DNA from: an uncultured Chitinophagaceae bacterium
GTDB lineage: Bacteria > Bacteroidota > Bacteroidia > Chitinophagales > Chitinophagaceae
Direction: 5' to 3'
Assembly (NCBI GenBank): GCA_934502905.1
Contig: CAKSVK010000028.1
Span: forward strand, 1 to 26,288
DNA length: 26,288 nt
Below are positions 1 to 8,235 of this stretch, piece by piece. A model generated the notes under the pieces. The model was not told the origin of the DNA. It did no database searches and saw only the letters and a program-made list of their open reading frames with translations. The translations under genes and the position numbers were made by a program. Position 1 is the stretch's first letter; every line of letters starts with the position of its first letter.

Positions 1-635
1 CTCTTATGCATGCCGTTATTATAAAAGATACGCTCACCGAAGTGGTAAATGGGGAACTAGACAGGATAGACAGTATACGATTTTTCAGGGCTTACCATCA
101 CGTAAGGATATTTGCAGATTCCATGCAGGCAGTATGCGACAGTCTTTACTTTTCGGGCTCCGATTCTATTTTCCGCATGTTCACAGATCCGATCATGTGG
201 TCAAAAGAAAGCCAGATAACAGGAGATACCATCTTTCTCCACACAAAAAACAAAAAACCCGCTGAAGTGGAAGTATGGGACAATGCCTTCAGCATCAGCA
301 AAAGCGGCGACATCTATTATAACCAGCTCAAAGGCAATACGATCAATGGTTTTTTTAACGACGGAGATATAGAACATATCCGGGCCAAAGGAAGTGCTGA
401 AAGCCTTTATTACCTGCAGGATGAAGACAGCGCCTACACAGGCGCCAACTATGCGCAGGCTGATCTTATCAATCTTTACCTGTCCAAAAAAGAGCTGCAA
501 AAAATAACATGGGTAAACGATGTGATGGGTGTTATGTACCCTGTGAAAGAGGTACCTGAAGAAAAAAGACGGTTCCGGAATTTCCGCTGGGAGGAAGCCA
601 GGCGCCCTAAAACGAGAGTGGAATTATTTGAATAG
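1..635 (+). CDS. OstA/LptA-like LPS transport protein, C-terminal part (5' end outside window)
   Basis: The reading frame is open from the first base (first whole codon at 3), so the gene is cut by the window edge and about 210 C-terminal residues remain. The visible part has the pattern of Bacteroidota OstA-like proteins: repeated beta-strand segments such as ADSMQAVCDSLYFSGSDSIF and ITGDTIFLHTKNKKPAEVEV, in which words of the kind 'DSL.Y...D..F' and 'GD.I.L' recur. That is the beta-jellyroll repeat of the LptA/OstA domain. Family members carry lipopolysaccharide across the periplasm to the outer membrane. The C terminus is basic (RRFRNFRWEEARRPKTR). It ends in TAG at 633-635, and the same frame then runs open into the next gene. 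Family assignment is by pattern recognition; the signal peptide cannot be checked here. Confidence 0.72.
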   Translation, partial: LMHAVIIKDTLTEVVNGELDRIDSIRFFRAYHHVRIFADSMQAVCDSLYFSGSDSIFRMFTDPIMWSKESQITGDTIFLHTKNKKPAEVEVWDNAFSISKSGDIYYNQLKGNTINGFFNDGDIEHIRAKGSAESLYYLQDEDSAYTGANYAQADLINLYLSKKELQKITWVNDVMGVMYPVKEVPEEKRRFRNFRWEEARRPKTRVELFE

Positions 636-701
636 CAGAAAAAACAAGTCATAAAAAAGTTACTCATATACGAAACTACTCATTTTGAAAATGTCTCTGC
701 G

Positions 702-1823
702 TTGCTTGAGCTGTGCGATGGACAATTCACAGAAGTTACGGTTTTCATTTATGAAGAATATTACAGAGACCTTAAACATATTCTGCAAAATTATCATTTT
801 AGCTTTCAACTTAATTTCATTAGTAAAGCCAATAAAAGTAATCAGGATTTCATCCGGCACTTTTTTTCATACTTCCGTAAAGAACAATTCACCCATATAC
901 ACATCAATACGCTCGAAAATAATTTATTGTTATTTGCCCTGAAATTGCTATTTGTAAGGCGGGTGAAGCTCAGCATGACCATACACTCGATAAATGCCTT
1001 CCGTTATAACAAATATTCAACGATAAAGGATATAAGTGAATCGATCGCAAAAAAAATATTACAGTACTATATTCATCAATATAGAGTTCTGGCACCGGAA
1101 ATGTCTTCTTATTTCGAAAGTCTGTTTCCACAAAAAAAAGTCCATTTTATACCGGGAATGTTCTATAGGAATATTCTCCAAAAATCAACCGACGATTATT
1201 TTCTGATCGTAGTCCCCGGTACTGTATCAGAGAAAAGGAGAAACTATGATGACATTGTTAACCTGTTTCAACGAATAGCCGGACAATATGCTTCATCAAA
1301 AAAAATACATCTGGTATTAGCAGGAAATGCAGATTCCATATATGGAAGGAAAATAATTGAAAAATTAAAAGAAACAACACAGACCAACTTCAAAATAAGT
1401 TATTTCTTTCGTTACCTGAAACAAACAGAGTATGAAAATTTTTACAGAACTGCAGATATTATCCTGGCACCTGTTCAGGTAATTACCCGTGGTATAAGAA
1501 ATGAAGAAGAAATAAATGGGATAAGTCATTCTCCAGGGTTTATAACAGATCAGATTTACATAGGACGTCCGGCCGTTATTCCTGCATCCCTCAGTATTCC
1601 CATAGAATTCAGGGGCTGTTACTGGAGATATGATTCAGCGGAGGAACTAAATAAAATCATCATAGAAATTTTGCAGAACCCTTCCCAAATTTCGGAAAAA
1701 CAGAAACTGATAAGTATCGCCTGTAGCTTTTTCCAGCCGGTTCGCTTTCAGTCTGCATTTCAGGTAATGACAGAAACGAACCGGCTGGATCAAAAGGATA
1801 ATTTTACTTCAAGCCGTCAATGA
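702..1823 (+). CDS. Glycosyltransferase-like protein (GT-B type), start uncertain, AT-rich
   Basis: About 373 residues from the first recognised start codon (TTG at 702). The C-terminal half looks like a GT-B donor-binding domain: a strand and turn FLIVVPGTVSEKRRNYDDIV, then IHLVLAGNADSIYGRKIIEKL, then a segment YENFYRTADIILAPV and a late IGRPAVIPASL. This is the usual order in GT4-like enzymes, which transfer a sugar from a nucleotide donor. Acceptor and sugar are unknown. The frame is open back to the TAG at 633-635, and the residues encoded upstream of 702 (KKLLIYETTHFENVSAL) look like the first beta strand and helix of the fold, so the real protein probably starts near an ATA codon at 651. 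Base composition is much more AT-rich than its neighbours (17 G/C of 60 at 1321-1380), which fits transfer. The last 20 bases overlap tpiA tail to tail. Confidence 0.6.
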   Translation: MLELCDGQFTEVTVFIYEEYYRDLKHILQNYHFSFQLNFISKANKSNQDFIRHFFSYFRKEQFTHIHINTLENNLLLFALKLLFVRRVKLSMTIHSINAFRYNKYSTIKDISESIAKKILQYYIHQYRVLAPEMSSYFESLFPQKKVHFIPGMFYRNILQKSTDDYFLIVVPGTVSEKRRNYDDIVNLFQRIAGQYASSKKIHLVLAGNADSIYGRKIIEKLKETTQTNFKISYFFRYLKQTEYENFYRTADIILAPVQVITRGIRNEEEINGISHSPGFITDQIYIGRPAVIPASLSIPIEFRGCYWRYDSAEELNKIIIEILQNPSQISEKQKLISIACSFFQPVRFQSAFQVMTETNRLDQKDNFTSSRQ

Positions 1824-2565
1824 TTTGTCCGAATTCAGCCGCTACCAGGGAAGCGCCCCCCACAAGTCCGCCATCTACGTCTGGACGCGAAAATATATCT
1901 GCAGCGTTTGCACCTTTTACACTTCCGCCATACAGGATCGGAATGATGTCAGCAAGTTCTTTTCCATATTTTGCTTCCAGGGTCTTACGAAGATGGGCGT
2001 GCATGTCCTGCGCCTGATCAGCAGTAGCAGTCTTACCGGTACCTATTGCCCAGATGGGCTCGTAAGCGATCACGATCTTTTTAACCTGATCTGCGGAGAG
2101 ATGAAATAAGCTTTCGTTTAACTGGGTGGCTACATATTCATTTTGTGTGCCCGCTTCGCGGATAGATAACGGTTCGCCACAACAGAAAATCGGAATCAGT
2201 CCGTTTTCCAGTGAAATGTCTACCTTTTCGGCCAGCATCTTATTGGATTCCGAGAAATATTCCCTTCTTTCGGAATGACCCAGCACTACATATGTTACCC
2301 CTAAAGACCGGATCATTTCGGCAGAAACCTCTCCAGTATAGGCACCTGACTTTTTATTATAACAGTTTTGCGCAGATACAAAATAATTTTTTTTGCCGGA
2401 AAGTTTTGATTGGGCAAGCTGCAGGTAAGGAAACGGAACAGCAACTACAACTTTCTGATGTTCCTTTAAAGTATCGGGTTTGCTGGTCAGCTCATCGAGT
2501 AAGCTTTCAGCCTGGGAAAGCGTCAAATTCATTTTCCAGTTTGCTGCGGCTATTTGTTGTCTCAT
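1804..2565 (-). CDS. tpiA: Triosephosphate isomerase
   Basis: Cytoplasmic glycolytic enzyme interconverting dihydroxyacetone phosphate and glyceraldehyde 3-phosphate. The product is 253 residues, the usual length. Family signatures appear in order: N-terminal AAANWKMN with the substrate-binding Asn/Lys, GHSERREYF with the catalytic His, AYEPIWAIGTG with the catalytic Glu, and the phosphate-binding GGSVKGANA near the C terminus. I take ATG at 2565 (MRQQIAAANWKMN) as the start; a TTG at 2592 in the same frame would add nine residues not usual for the family and would run into the putative promoter. A TAnnTTTG element lies 25 bases upstream. The gene converges on the upstream glycosyltransferase-like gene with a 20-base overlap. 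Confidence 0.97.
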   Translation of the reverse strand: MRQQIAAANWKMNLTLSQAESLLDELTSKPDTLKEHQKVVVAVPFPYLQLAQSKLSGKKNYFVSAQNCYNKKSGAYTGEVSAEMIRSLGVTYVVLGHSERREYFSESNKMLAEKVDISLENGLIPIFCCGEPLSIREAGTQNEYVATQLNESLFHLSADQVKKIVIAYEPIWAIGTGKTATADQAQDMHAHLRKTLEAKYGKELADIIPILYGGSVKGANAADIFSRPDVDGGLVGGASLVAAEFGQIIDGLK

Positions 2566-2589
2566 TTGTATTGTATGTTTAATATTTTT

Positions 2590-2597
2590 CAAAAATA
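2590..2597 (-). promoter_or_regulatory. Putative Bacteroidota -7 promoter element for tpiA
   Basis: On the minus strand this reads TATTTTTG, a full match to TAnnTTTG, ending 25 bases before the chosen tpiA ATG. No clear -33 TTTG is seen at the expected spacing, so the call rests on the -7 match and position. Confidence 0.5.
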
Positions 2598-2702
2598 GGG
2601 GATAAATAAAAAACAGGAGCGATAAACTGGTAAAATGTATACTCCCCCCTTTTCTTTGGAGCTACTTTTACTATCTTTAGCGCTCTTTAATTGTTACATA
2701 GC

Positions 2703-3521
2703 ATGCTCTACCGAATTTGCCTGCTGGTTTTCCTCTTCCTGCCCGCCTGCCGGAAAAAAGCAGAGCAGCAGGAAGATACGCTCTACTCAAAACACCTGCA
2801 ACGAAATGTAAAACTAACCATCATCCATACACCAATACCTGAAGATCCCGCAACCCTGAACTTATTGATATTAAATGACGGGCAGTTGGCCGCTGCCCTT
2901 GGCTTACGGCAATCACTGGACAGCCTGTATCGCGAAAAGCAAATCCCTCCGTTATTAATAGTAGCGGTTCACGCCGATAACCGGTATAAAGAATTCGGCA
3001 TGGCAGCACTATCTAAAAAGGGAAATGCAGGAGAAAAAGCCGATCATTACGAAAGCTTTATAAACAATGAACTGTATCCTTATGCCAGGAAAAAAGCCGG
3101 CGTCCGTAAATTCAACTCCCTGAGCATGGCCGGGTTTGGAAACAGTGCGTTATCTACCTTCGATTTTTCCTGGAATCATGCCGAAAGAATAACAAAGTGT
3201 GCTGTATTCTCAGGTGCGTTCAACCGGGTAAACGATAACGGGAAAGACACTTCATCAACAGGTGATCTCTATCAGTTCCTCCAATCATCAAGAAAACGTC
3301 CGAAGCTGCGATACTGGTTTTATGCCGGACAAACAGGTAACACTGCATTGCCGCAGGACGATGCCGCTGATATATTAAAGCACACTTCATCCATCGCAGG
3401 GTTACTGCGCAGTAAAAGTTTCATACAGGAGGAAGATGTCACCGTTTCCACAGGTACAGAAAATAACATAACGGCCTGGAAGGCAGTGATACCGGATTTT
3501 TTGCAATGGATATCAAGGTAA
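2703..3521 (+). CDS. Esterase-like lipoprotein (alpha/beta hydrolase, PF00756 type), active site possibly degraded
   Basis: 272 residues from ATG 2703. The N terminus has a hydrophobic stretch ending in the lipobox LPAC (Cys16), so it is probably a lipoprotein. The body resembles the putative esterase family: TLNLLILNDGQ near 52-61, IPPLLIVAVHADNRY near 81-95, FINNELYPYARKKAGV near 119-134, then LSMAGFGNSAL, which matches the nucleophile elbow (Ser141) although the family usually has SMGG. Near the C terminus, where family members have a catalytic His five residues before a conserved Trp (pattern GGHxWxxW), this protein has Asn254 before Trp259. So it may be a weakened or non-catalytic member. 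A TTG at 2691 is an alternative start but would add only four residues. Transcription probably ends at the hairpin at 3629-3670. Confidence 0.65.
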   Translation: MLYRICLLVFLFLPACRKKAEQQEDTLYSKHLQRNVKLTIIHTPIPEDPATLNLLILNDGQLAAALGLRQSLDSLYREKQIPPLLIVAVHADNRYKEFGMAALSKKGNAGEKADHYESFINNELYPYARKKAGVRKFNSLSMAGFGNSALSTFDFSWNHAERITKCAVFSGAFNRVNDNGKDTSSTGDLYQFLQSSRKRPKLRYWFYAGQTGNTALPQDDAADILKHTSSIAGLLRSKSFIQEEDVTVSTGTENNITAWKAVIPDFLQWISR

Positions 3522-3628
3522 ACCTGTAGTACTTGATAATAAGTTTGTATTAAATACAGGATTTTCACGGAATTATATTGGCATATCTTCCCGTATATCA
3601 TTAATATTGTCGCGATAAAGGATTGATT

Positions 3629-3670
3629 AAAAAGCCGGTGGGTATACATTTTTATTACCCCCGGCTTTTT
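3629..3670. terminator. Bidirectional rho-independent terminator
   Basis: The arms 3629-3644 and 3656-3670 pair over 15 base pairs with one bulged T at 3639 and an 11-base loop. The arm ends are A5 on one side and T5 on the other, giving a U-run on either strand. It lies between the convergent ends of the esterase-like gene (108 bases away) and queH (16 bases away), so it can serve both. Confidence 0.88.
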
Positions 3671-3685
3671 GTCTATAGGACAGAC

Positions 3686-4372
3686 CTAACAACTGGCGTT
3701 GTCTGCATCGTCCACACCATAATATTTTTCGCCCAGCCTTATTTTTTCCCTTCCGTTTTCCATGCGCCATTTATTGGTATCCCGGAGTGAATAGGCGCAG
3801 CCGCAATATTCCTGCATGTAAAATTTCTCTTCCTTACTGATCTCCAGCATCCTTGCAGAACCTCCTTTTTTTCTCCAGTTGTAGGTCCAGTAGCTAATGC
3901 CGGGATAATGTCCTGCAGCCCTGATGCCACAATCATTGATCTGCTCCATATTCTTCCACCGCGAAATGCCAAGCGAGCTGGATATTATATCAAAACCATT
4001 TTCAAATGCATACAACGCAGTCCTTTCGAAGCGCATGTCAAAGCACATGGTACAACGGATGCCCCTCTCCGGCTCCATTTCCATTCCCTTAGCCCGCTGG
4101 AACCAGTTATCAACATCATAATCCGCATCCACAAAAGGAATATTATACTTTTCCGCAAAACGGATATTTTCTTCCTTTCTGAGGTCGTATTCTTTTTTGG
4201 GGTGTATGTTAGGATTATAAAAGAAAATCGTAAACTCTATTCCCGACGCAATGATGGCTTCCATCACCTCGCCGGAACAGGGAGCACAGCAGGAATGGAG
4301 CAGGAGCTTTTTCCCTCCTTCCGGAAGCGATAATTTTTCTCTTACAAACGGTTTACCGGCGCCAGAAGACAT
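3686..4372 (-). CDS. queH: Epoxyqueuosine reductase QueH
   Basis: 228 residues. Members of this family (formerly DUF208) carry out the last step of queuosine synthesis, reducing epoxyqueuosine in tRNA, and use a 4Fe-4S cluster and a nearby metal. Visible signatures are [13 protein letters not shown] with adjacent Cys28-Cys29 and Cys32, the segment [18 protein letters not shown], then [27 protein letters not shown] and [10 protein letters not shown] near the C terminus. The order and the cysteine pattern are those of QueH rather than the unrelated QueG. Start at ATG 4372. A TAnnTTTG element lies 22 bases upstream and the strong hairpin at 3629-3670 lies downstream, so it appears to be a single-gene transcript. 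Confidence 0.93.
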   Translation of the reverse strand: MSSGAGKPFVREKLSLPEGGKKLLLHSCCAPCSGEVMEAIIASGIEFTIFFYNPNIHPKKEYDLRKEENIRFAEKYNIPFVDADYDVDNWFQRAKGMEMEPERGIRCTMCFDMRFERTALYAFENGFDIISSSLGISRWKNMEQINDCGIRAAGHYPGISYWTYNWRKKGGSARMLEISKEEKFYMQEYCGCAYSLRDTNKWRMENGREKIRLGEKYYGVDDADNASC

Positions 4373-4394
4373 ACATACGATTTTGATGTACCGG

Positions 4395-4402
4395 CAAAAT
4401 TA
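4395..4402 (-). promoter_or_regulatory. Putative -7 promoter element for queH
   Basis: Minus strand reads TAATTTTG, a full match to TAnnTTTG, 22 bases before the queH ATG. No convincing -33 element is visible. Confidence 0.5.
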
Positions 4403-5031
4403 GGAATATTCAGCTATACTGAGCGCAACATCCTTTACACCGGGTGTAGTTCAACACTTCACTTTGTGCAGGTAGGCCGGTCGGCGGGAACACCATAGCC
4501 GTATTCCAGGAATATGATCCATAAAATTTCGGGATCTGGTGCAATCTGCTCTGCCTGAACCCCAAAAATTCGGGGCTGACCGAAAAGCCAGTTGAACATT
4601 TTTGCGATCCCTACTGAAGGTTGGGAAAAGCAATCTCATGAATGATTAAAGATTTAAAAAATTGAGAGCACTTCATTTGCAAAGACGACCTTTTTAGTCA
4701 GGCCCATACCGTCTCCAACCCGGACTGTGTCCGGTAGAATTGAAAGGCAACAAGTCATCCTGCGGAAGCATGGATTTATACCCCGCAGATCCACGCAGAT
4801 TATTTTCGCTGATGACGCTGATTTTGCAGGTAATTGGATACCGGGTTCCGAACCCCTTTGCTCCAGCGAACACTGATTTTGTAAATAATACCGAAAGGGC
4901 AACGATCCTTTCTGCAGGATCTGCGTATAGTATCTGCGCTCATCTGCGGTAAAGCTTCCCGGCGTGTATCAACATCCGCCTGCAAAAAATTGAACTTTTT
5001 CGCCGAGGTAAATACGCTCCTTTATATCATA
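4403..5031. other. Gene-free stretch between queH and glutamate dehydrogenase
   Basis: About 630 bases with no frame that I can defend as a gene. Open frames here are short and have no family features or lipobox. The right half holds the inverted CGCAGAT repeat described separately. The left half (4403-4780) shows no hairpin followed by a T-run and no clear promoter. Confidence 0.6.
4784..4948. repeat. Inverted intergenic repeat of CGCAGAT/CGCTGAT units
   Basis: The left arm has CGCAGAT at 4784-4790 and 4794-4800, followed by two CGCTGAT units before 4822. The right arm has the complement ATCTGCG at 4919-4925, 4932-4938 and 4942-4948. Between them is a degenerate centre with further CTGATTTTG-like words. 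As RNA the arms could fold back on each other. From memory, strings of CGCAGATT/AATCTGCG occur between genes in many Bacteroidota genomes; their role is unknown. Boundaries are the outermost exact units. Confidence 0.7.
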
Positions 5032-6450
5032 CTATGGGAATATACCCAGTTCGGCATAACTGGTTGCTACCTTGTTGATAGCCACCACATACGCTGCAGT
5101 ACGCATATCCGGAATATCCGGATGTGCATTCCATACATCCAGGATCTCCTGGGTAGCGCCTATCATCGTCTCCTCCAGCCCACTGTATACGATGTCAATT
5201 TCATCAGCTCCTTGTGTGATCTGCCGTCTATCGCGGGCAGATACCTCTTTACCCGTAAGCGATTCCAGTTGAGACAGGATCGTAATATTCTGATTTTCGG
5301 TGAATCTTTTTTCCATGCGTCCATACCGTACATGGCTCAGGTTTTTTAACCACTCGAAGTAACTCACGGTTACACCGCCTGCATTCAAATACATATCCGG
5401 CACTACCAGTGCGCCCTTTTTAATAAATATCTCATCTGCTTCCGGTGTCAGGGGACCGTTGGCAGCCTCTCCAATGATTCTGGCTTTTATACGGGGAGCA
5501 TTTTCTCCATTAATAACATTTTCCAATGCAGCAGGGATCAGTATATCACAATCCATCTCCAGAGCATCCGGTGAATGTAAAATATTGGTAGCCCCTGGAA
5601 AATTCAGGATGGTACCCTCTTTTTTTCTGTGAGCAAATACTTCTGCCTCGTTTAATCCTTCGGGATTGTAAATTGCTCCTTCAAACTCGGCAATTCCCAC
5701 CACAACGGCTCCTCCTTCCCTGAAGAATTTTGCTGCATGGTAACCTACATTGCCCATTCCCTGTACAATTACTTTTTTCCCTTCAATGCCCATTGGCAAA
5801 TCCAGCTTGTCCATGACAGACTTTGTATTACAAACTTCCCGGATACCGTAGAATACGCCCAAACCGGTCGCTTCCCGCCTGCCTCTTACCCCACCCTGCG
5901 ACACCGGCTTTCCGGTCACACAGCCCTGGGCATCTATCTCTCCCGGCCTCATACTGGTATAGGTATCCAGTATCCACGCCATTTCACGTTCACCCGTTCC
6001 ATAATCCGGGGCAGGTACATCAGTTCCCGGGCCAATAAAGTTCTTCTTGATAAGCTCGTGGGTATAGCGGCGGGTAATTTTTTCCAGTTCGTAAACCGTA
6101 TATTTTTTAGGATCAATATTGATACCGCCTTTGGCGCCGCCAAACGGCACATTCACAATGGCACATTTATAAGTCATCAGGGCGGCAAGCGCCATCACTT
6201 CATCCAGGTTTACCGTAGTGGCAAAACGGATCCCCCCCTTACACGGCGTTTTGTGATGAGAATGCTGAACCCGGTAGGCTTTTATCACTTCAATCTTATC
6301 TCCCACTTTTACGGGGAAATGCATCCGGTATACGGAATTACACTGTTTTATTTGTTCCAGTATTCCAAGATCCCAGGATGTGAACCGTGCAGCCTTATCG
6401 AAGCTTGCAGAAACGGCGTCAAAAAAACTGTATTCAGCTTGTGCAGACAT
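5032..6450 (-). CDS. gdhA: Glutamate dehydrogenase (Glu/Leu/Phe/Val dehydrogenase family)
   Basis: 472 residues. Catalyses reversible oxidative deamination of glutamate to 2-oxoglutarate and ammonia in the cytoplasm. The N-terminal dimerisation and catalytic domain has [11 protein letters not shown] with a substrate-site Lys near residue 71, [12 protein letters not shown] with the second Lys near 107, and [18 protein letters not shown]. The Rossmann domain has [14 protein letters not shown] (GxGxxG). The late [14 protein letters not shown] and [17 protein letters not shown] segments are also typical. Length, about 470 rather than 450, and the sequence style match the Bacteroidota/archaeal-type enzymes. 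NAD versus NADP use cannot be settled by eye. Start ATG 6450, 67 bases after the ccmD stop; it may be read through from the tdk-ccm operon or have its own weak promoter in that gap. Confidence 0.95.
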   Translation of the reverse strand: MSAQAEYSFFDAVSASFDKAARFTSWDLGILEQIKQCNSVYRMHFPVKVGDKIEVIKAYRVQHSHHKTPCKGGIRFATTVNLDEVMALAALMTYKCAIVNVPFGGAKGGINIDPKKYTVYELEKITRRYTHELIKKNFIGPGTDVPAPDYGTGEREMAWILDTYTSMRPGEIDAQGCVTGKPVSQGGVRGRREATGLGVFYGIREVCNTKSVMDKLDLPMGIEGKKVIVQGMGNVGYHAAKFFREGGAVVVGIAEFEGAIYNPEGLNEAEVFAHRKKEGTILNFPGATNILHSPDALEMDCDILIPAALENVINGENAPRIKARIIGEAANGPLTPEADEIFIKKGALVVPDMYLNAGGVTVSYFEWLKNLSHVRYGRMEKRFTENQNITILSQLESLTGKEVSARDRRQITQGADEIDIVYSGLEETMIGATQEILDVWNAHPDIPDMRTAAYVVAINKVATSYAELGIFP

Positions 6451-6517
6451 ATGACAATCGTATTTATTAAGGTAGCAATTTGATTTACCGGAGTTAGAAA
6501 CTCTTAAACAATATTAA

Positions 6518-6742
6518 TTATTGTTTTTTATCTTCTTTTTCCAGTTTTGTAATTTTTCTGTCAATACCCACCAGGTATATGAGCAGGAAGATAAAGAGAG
6601 TAAGCAGAACAGCAACGACCACGTATATTTTACCATTTGCCCGGAGCCCGTCTGCCATCTCCACCTGTTGCGCATTTACGGTAGAAGCATGGAGAAAAAG
6701 AAGCGTATATAAAAAAAGGAGCTTTATTATCAGCTTATACAT
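6518..6742 (-). CDS. ccmD: CcmD family protein
   Basis: 74 residues from ATG 6742 (an in-frame ATG at 6760 would give 80). The N terminus YKLIIKLLFLYTLLFL..TVNAQ looks like a signal peptide, followed by a single membrane helix around KIYVVVAVLLTLFIFLLIYL and a charged tail DRKITKLEKEDKKQ. This is the usual layout of Bacteroidota CcmD-like proteins, small membrane partners of the CcmABC haem export complex. The identification depends strongly on its position directly after ccmC, whose stop overlaps this start by 8 bases, which implies translational coupling. Confidence 0.8.
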   Translation of the reverse strand: MYKLIIKLLFLYTLLFLHASTVNAQQVEMADGLRANGKIYVVVAVLLTLFIFLLIYLVGIDRKITKLEKEDKKQ

Positions 6743-7403
6743 GAAGCAAGTTTTTATCATTGAGTTTTTTGATACGAATGGATAAAGTGCTGATCCAGAT
6801 TCCCAGCATTATAAAGCCCGGAACAGCAGCCGGCCAAAAGATCAGCCGCATCCTGTTGTCCATATCCCTGGGATCGGCGCCGGGATTTCCCTGCCCGCCC
6901 GGATGCAGCGATTCCATCATACGCGGTACTACCCACAGGGCAGGTATCAGCATCACAAAAGCAAAAATGTTATATACGGCACCCACTCTCGCCCGCTTAT
7001 CGAGATCTGTTATGGAATTGCGTAATACAAAATAGGCTGCATAGGTCAACAGCGCTATTGCCGACCCAATCTGTTTAATATCGTTGCTCCAGGGTTTTCC
7101 CCAGGTATAGTTTGCCCATATAGCACCCGTGACGATACCGATGATACCGAACAAAATACCTACCCCTGCATAGGAAGTAGCCCGGAAATCGCTTAACAGG
7201 TCTGGTTTTCTTAAATACGCAATAGAATGATAAGCCGAGCAGGCACATACCACCATCATTCCAAACCACATGGGCACGTGAAAGTAAATATTGCGGATCG
7301 TTTCGTTTAATATGGGTTTACGTGGTACTTCCATCAATAAACCGCCAAGCAATGTATACAATAATAAAGCTATACAAAGTAGCTTCCACCAGGATAGTTT
7401 CAT
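6735..7403 (-). CDS. ccmC: Haem exporter protein CcmC
   Basis: 222 residues, polytopic inner-membrane protein of system I cytochrome c maturation; CcmC presents haem to CcmE. The haem-handling tryptophan-rich segment is visible as IWANYTWGKPWSND, matching WxxxxWGxxWxxD. There is a His in NIYFHVPMWFGM near the N terminus and a second conserved region SLHPGG before the last helix. I choose ATG 7403 (MKLSWWKLLCIALLLYT); a GTG at 7481 in the same frame would add 26 residues, the first few encoded inside an intergenic repeat. Distance to the upstream ccmB stop is 165 bases, occupied largely by that repeat. No ccmA, ccmE or ccmF is seen in the window. Confidence 0.93.
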   Translation of the reverse strand: MKLSWWKLLCIALLLYTLLGGLLMEVPRKPILNETIRNIYFHVPMWFGMMVVCACSAYHSIAYLRKPDLLSDFRATSYAGVGILFGIIGIVTGAIWANYTWGKPWSNDIKQIGSAIALLTYAAYFVLRNSITDLDKRARVGAVYNIFAFVMLIPALWVVPRMMESLHPGGQGNPGADPRDMDNRMRLIFWPAAVPGFIMLGIWISTLSIRIKKLNDKNLLHV

Positions 7404-7460
7404 CCCCAAAAGTTTAAAAAGCAAACCTACATCAAAATAAGCAATCAGCAATGGTATTAG

Positions 7461-7540
7461 CAGATACAAGGTACAGGACACAGGTTACAAGACACTGGAT
7501 ACTTGCTTCCTGAAACTTGCAGTCGCAACTTACGACTTCC
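7461..7540. repeat. ACAGG-type dyad repeat, copy A (between ccmB and ccmC)
   Basis: Left part has GATACAAGGTACAGGACACAG followed by GTTACAAG; right part has CTTGC, CCTGAAACTTGC and GCAACTT words, the inverse of the left part with mismatches. Same vocabulary as the copies at 18384 and 25615. It lies inside the apparent tdk-ccmB-ccmC transcript. Edges are approximate. Confidence 0.55.
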
Positions 7541-7568
7541 TTCCCCCCACTTCTCACTTACTACTCCC

Positions 7569-8231
7569 CTACTCCTTCCAGAGGAAGGGAAAGAGAATGA
7601 TGGCCAGCATAATCACCAGCGCATCAAAACCAACCAGCAACCATATCATATCCGAAAGCGCAGTGTCCTTAAAAACCTCTCCCAGGCCGGCTTTGGATAC
7701 TCTTATCAGCAATAATGATTGCGGGATAATGATAGGAAAACCCATAATAGCCATCAATGACGCCTGCTGCTGTGCTTTGGAAGCAATGGCGGCCAACATG
7801 GTAAAAACCAGTCCCAGGCTCACTGACCCGAGACACACGATACCCCAGAACTGCCAGAAATTAACGACAGGGTTACCTAACAGCAACTGGAACAGAAAAA
7901 GGCTGATGCTGCTCATTAATATCATTACCAGCGCATTGTATAACAGCTTGGCTATTATGAACTGGACGGGCCCGGAAACAGAGTAGAAATAAAGCATCCT
8001 ACCCCTTGTTTCCTGCAAAAAGCTCTTGGCAACAGCATTCACACAAACGAATAACTGGATCATCCAGAACAGACCGTTCCATACCTCCGCCTCAGGTTGC
8101 TGCATGGCCAGGTAGAGAACAAATATGGTAGAGCCCACATACAGCAAAACCCCATAAAAAGTGTATTGCTGGCGCAGCTCCAGTAACAGGTCTTTTTTTA
8201 GAAGAGCAATAATGTAATTATATGAATTCAT
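7569..8231 (-). CDS. ccmB: Haem exporter protein CcmB
   Basis: 220 residues, membrane permease subunit of the CcmAB(C) ABC transporter used in cytochrome c maturation. The N terminus KDLLLELRQQYTFYGVLLYV is the typical CcmB cytoplasmic lead and first helix (compare KDLRLELR). It is followed by FVCVNAVAKSFLQETRGRML, the long hydrophobic segments of helices 3-5, and PIIIPQSLLLIRVSKA in the C-terminal third. Six hydrophobic stretches can be counted. Start ATG 8231; a TTG one codon earlier is not needed. Only 4 bases separate it from the tdk stop, so the two are co-transcribed. The ATPase subunit CcmA is not in the window. Confidence 0.93.
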   Translation of the reverse strand: MNSYNYIIALLKKDLLLELRQQYTFYGVLLYVGSTIFVLYLAMQQPEAEVWNGLFWMIQLFVCVNAVAKSFLQETRGRMLYFYSVSGPVQFIIAKLLYNALVMILMSSISLFLFQLLLGNPVVNFWQFWGIVCLGSVSLGLVFTMLAAIASKAQQQASLMAIMGFPIIIPQSLLLIRVSKAGLGEVFKDTALSDMIWLLVGFDALVIMLAIILFPFLWKE

Positions 8232-8235
8232 CAAA

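Noticed and set aside
4440..4454. GGGTGTAGTTCAAC resembles the 5' end of a tRNA-Gly and could be an integration remnant.
   Set aside because: The following bases do not form D-, anticodon or T-arms and no matching 3' half with CCA-like end is present; too short to support.
4451..4985. Short open frames of 60-80 codons on both strands in the gap before glutamate dehydrogenase.
   Set aside because: No family features, compositional bias from the repeat, and no promoter or start context; judged to be chance frames.
5737..6483. A 248-codon plus-strand frame antisense to glutamate dehydrogenase.
   Set aside because: The dehydrogenase on the other strand is complete with all motifs; the antisense frame has none.
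7404..7481. GTG start at 7481 lengthening CcmC by 26 residues.
   Set aside because: The first part is encoded by the intergenic dyad repeat, and the ATG at 7403 gives the normal CcmC N terminus.
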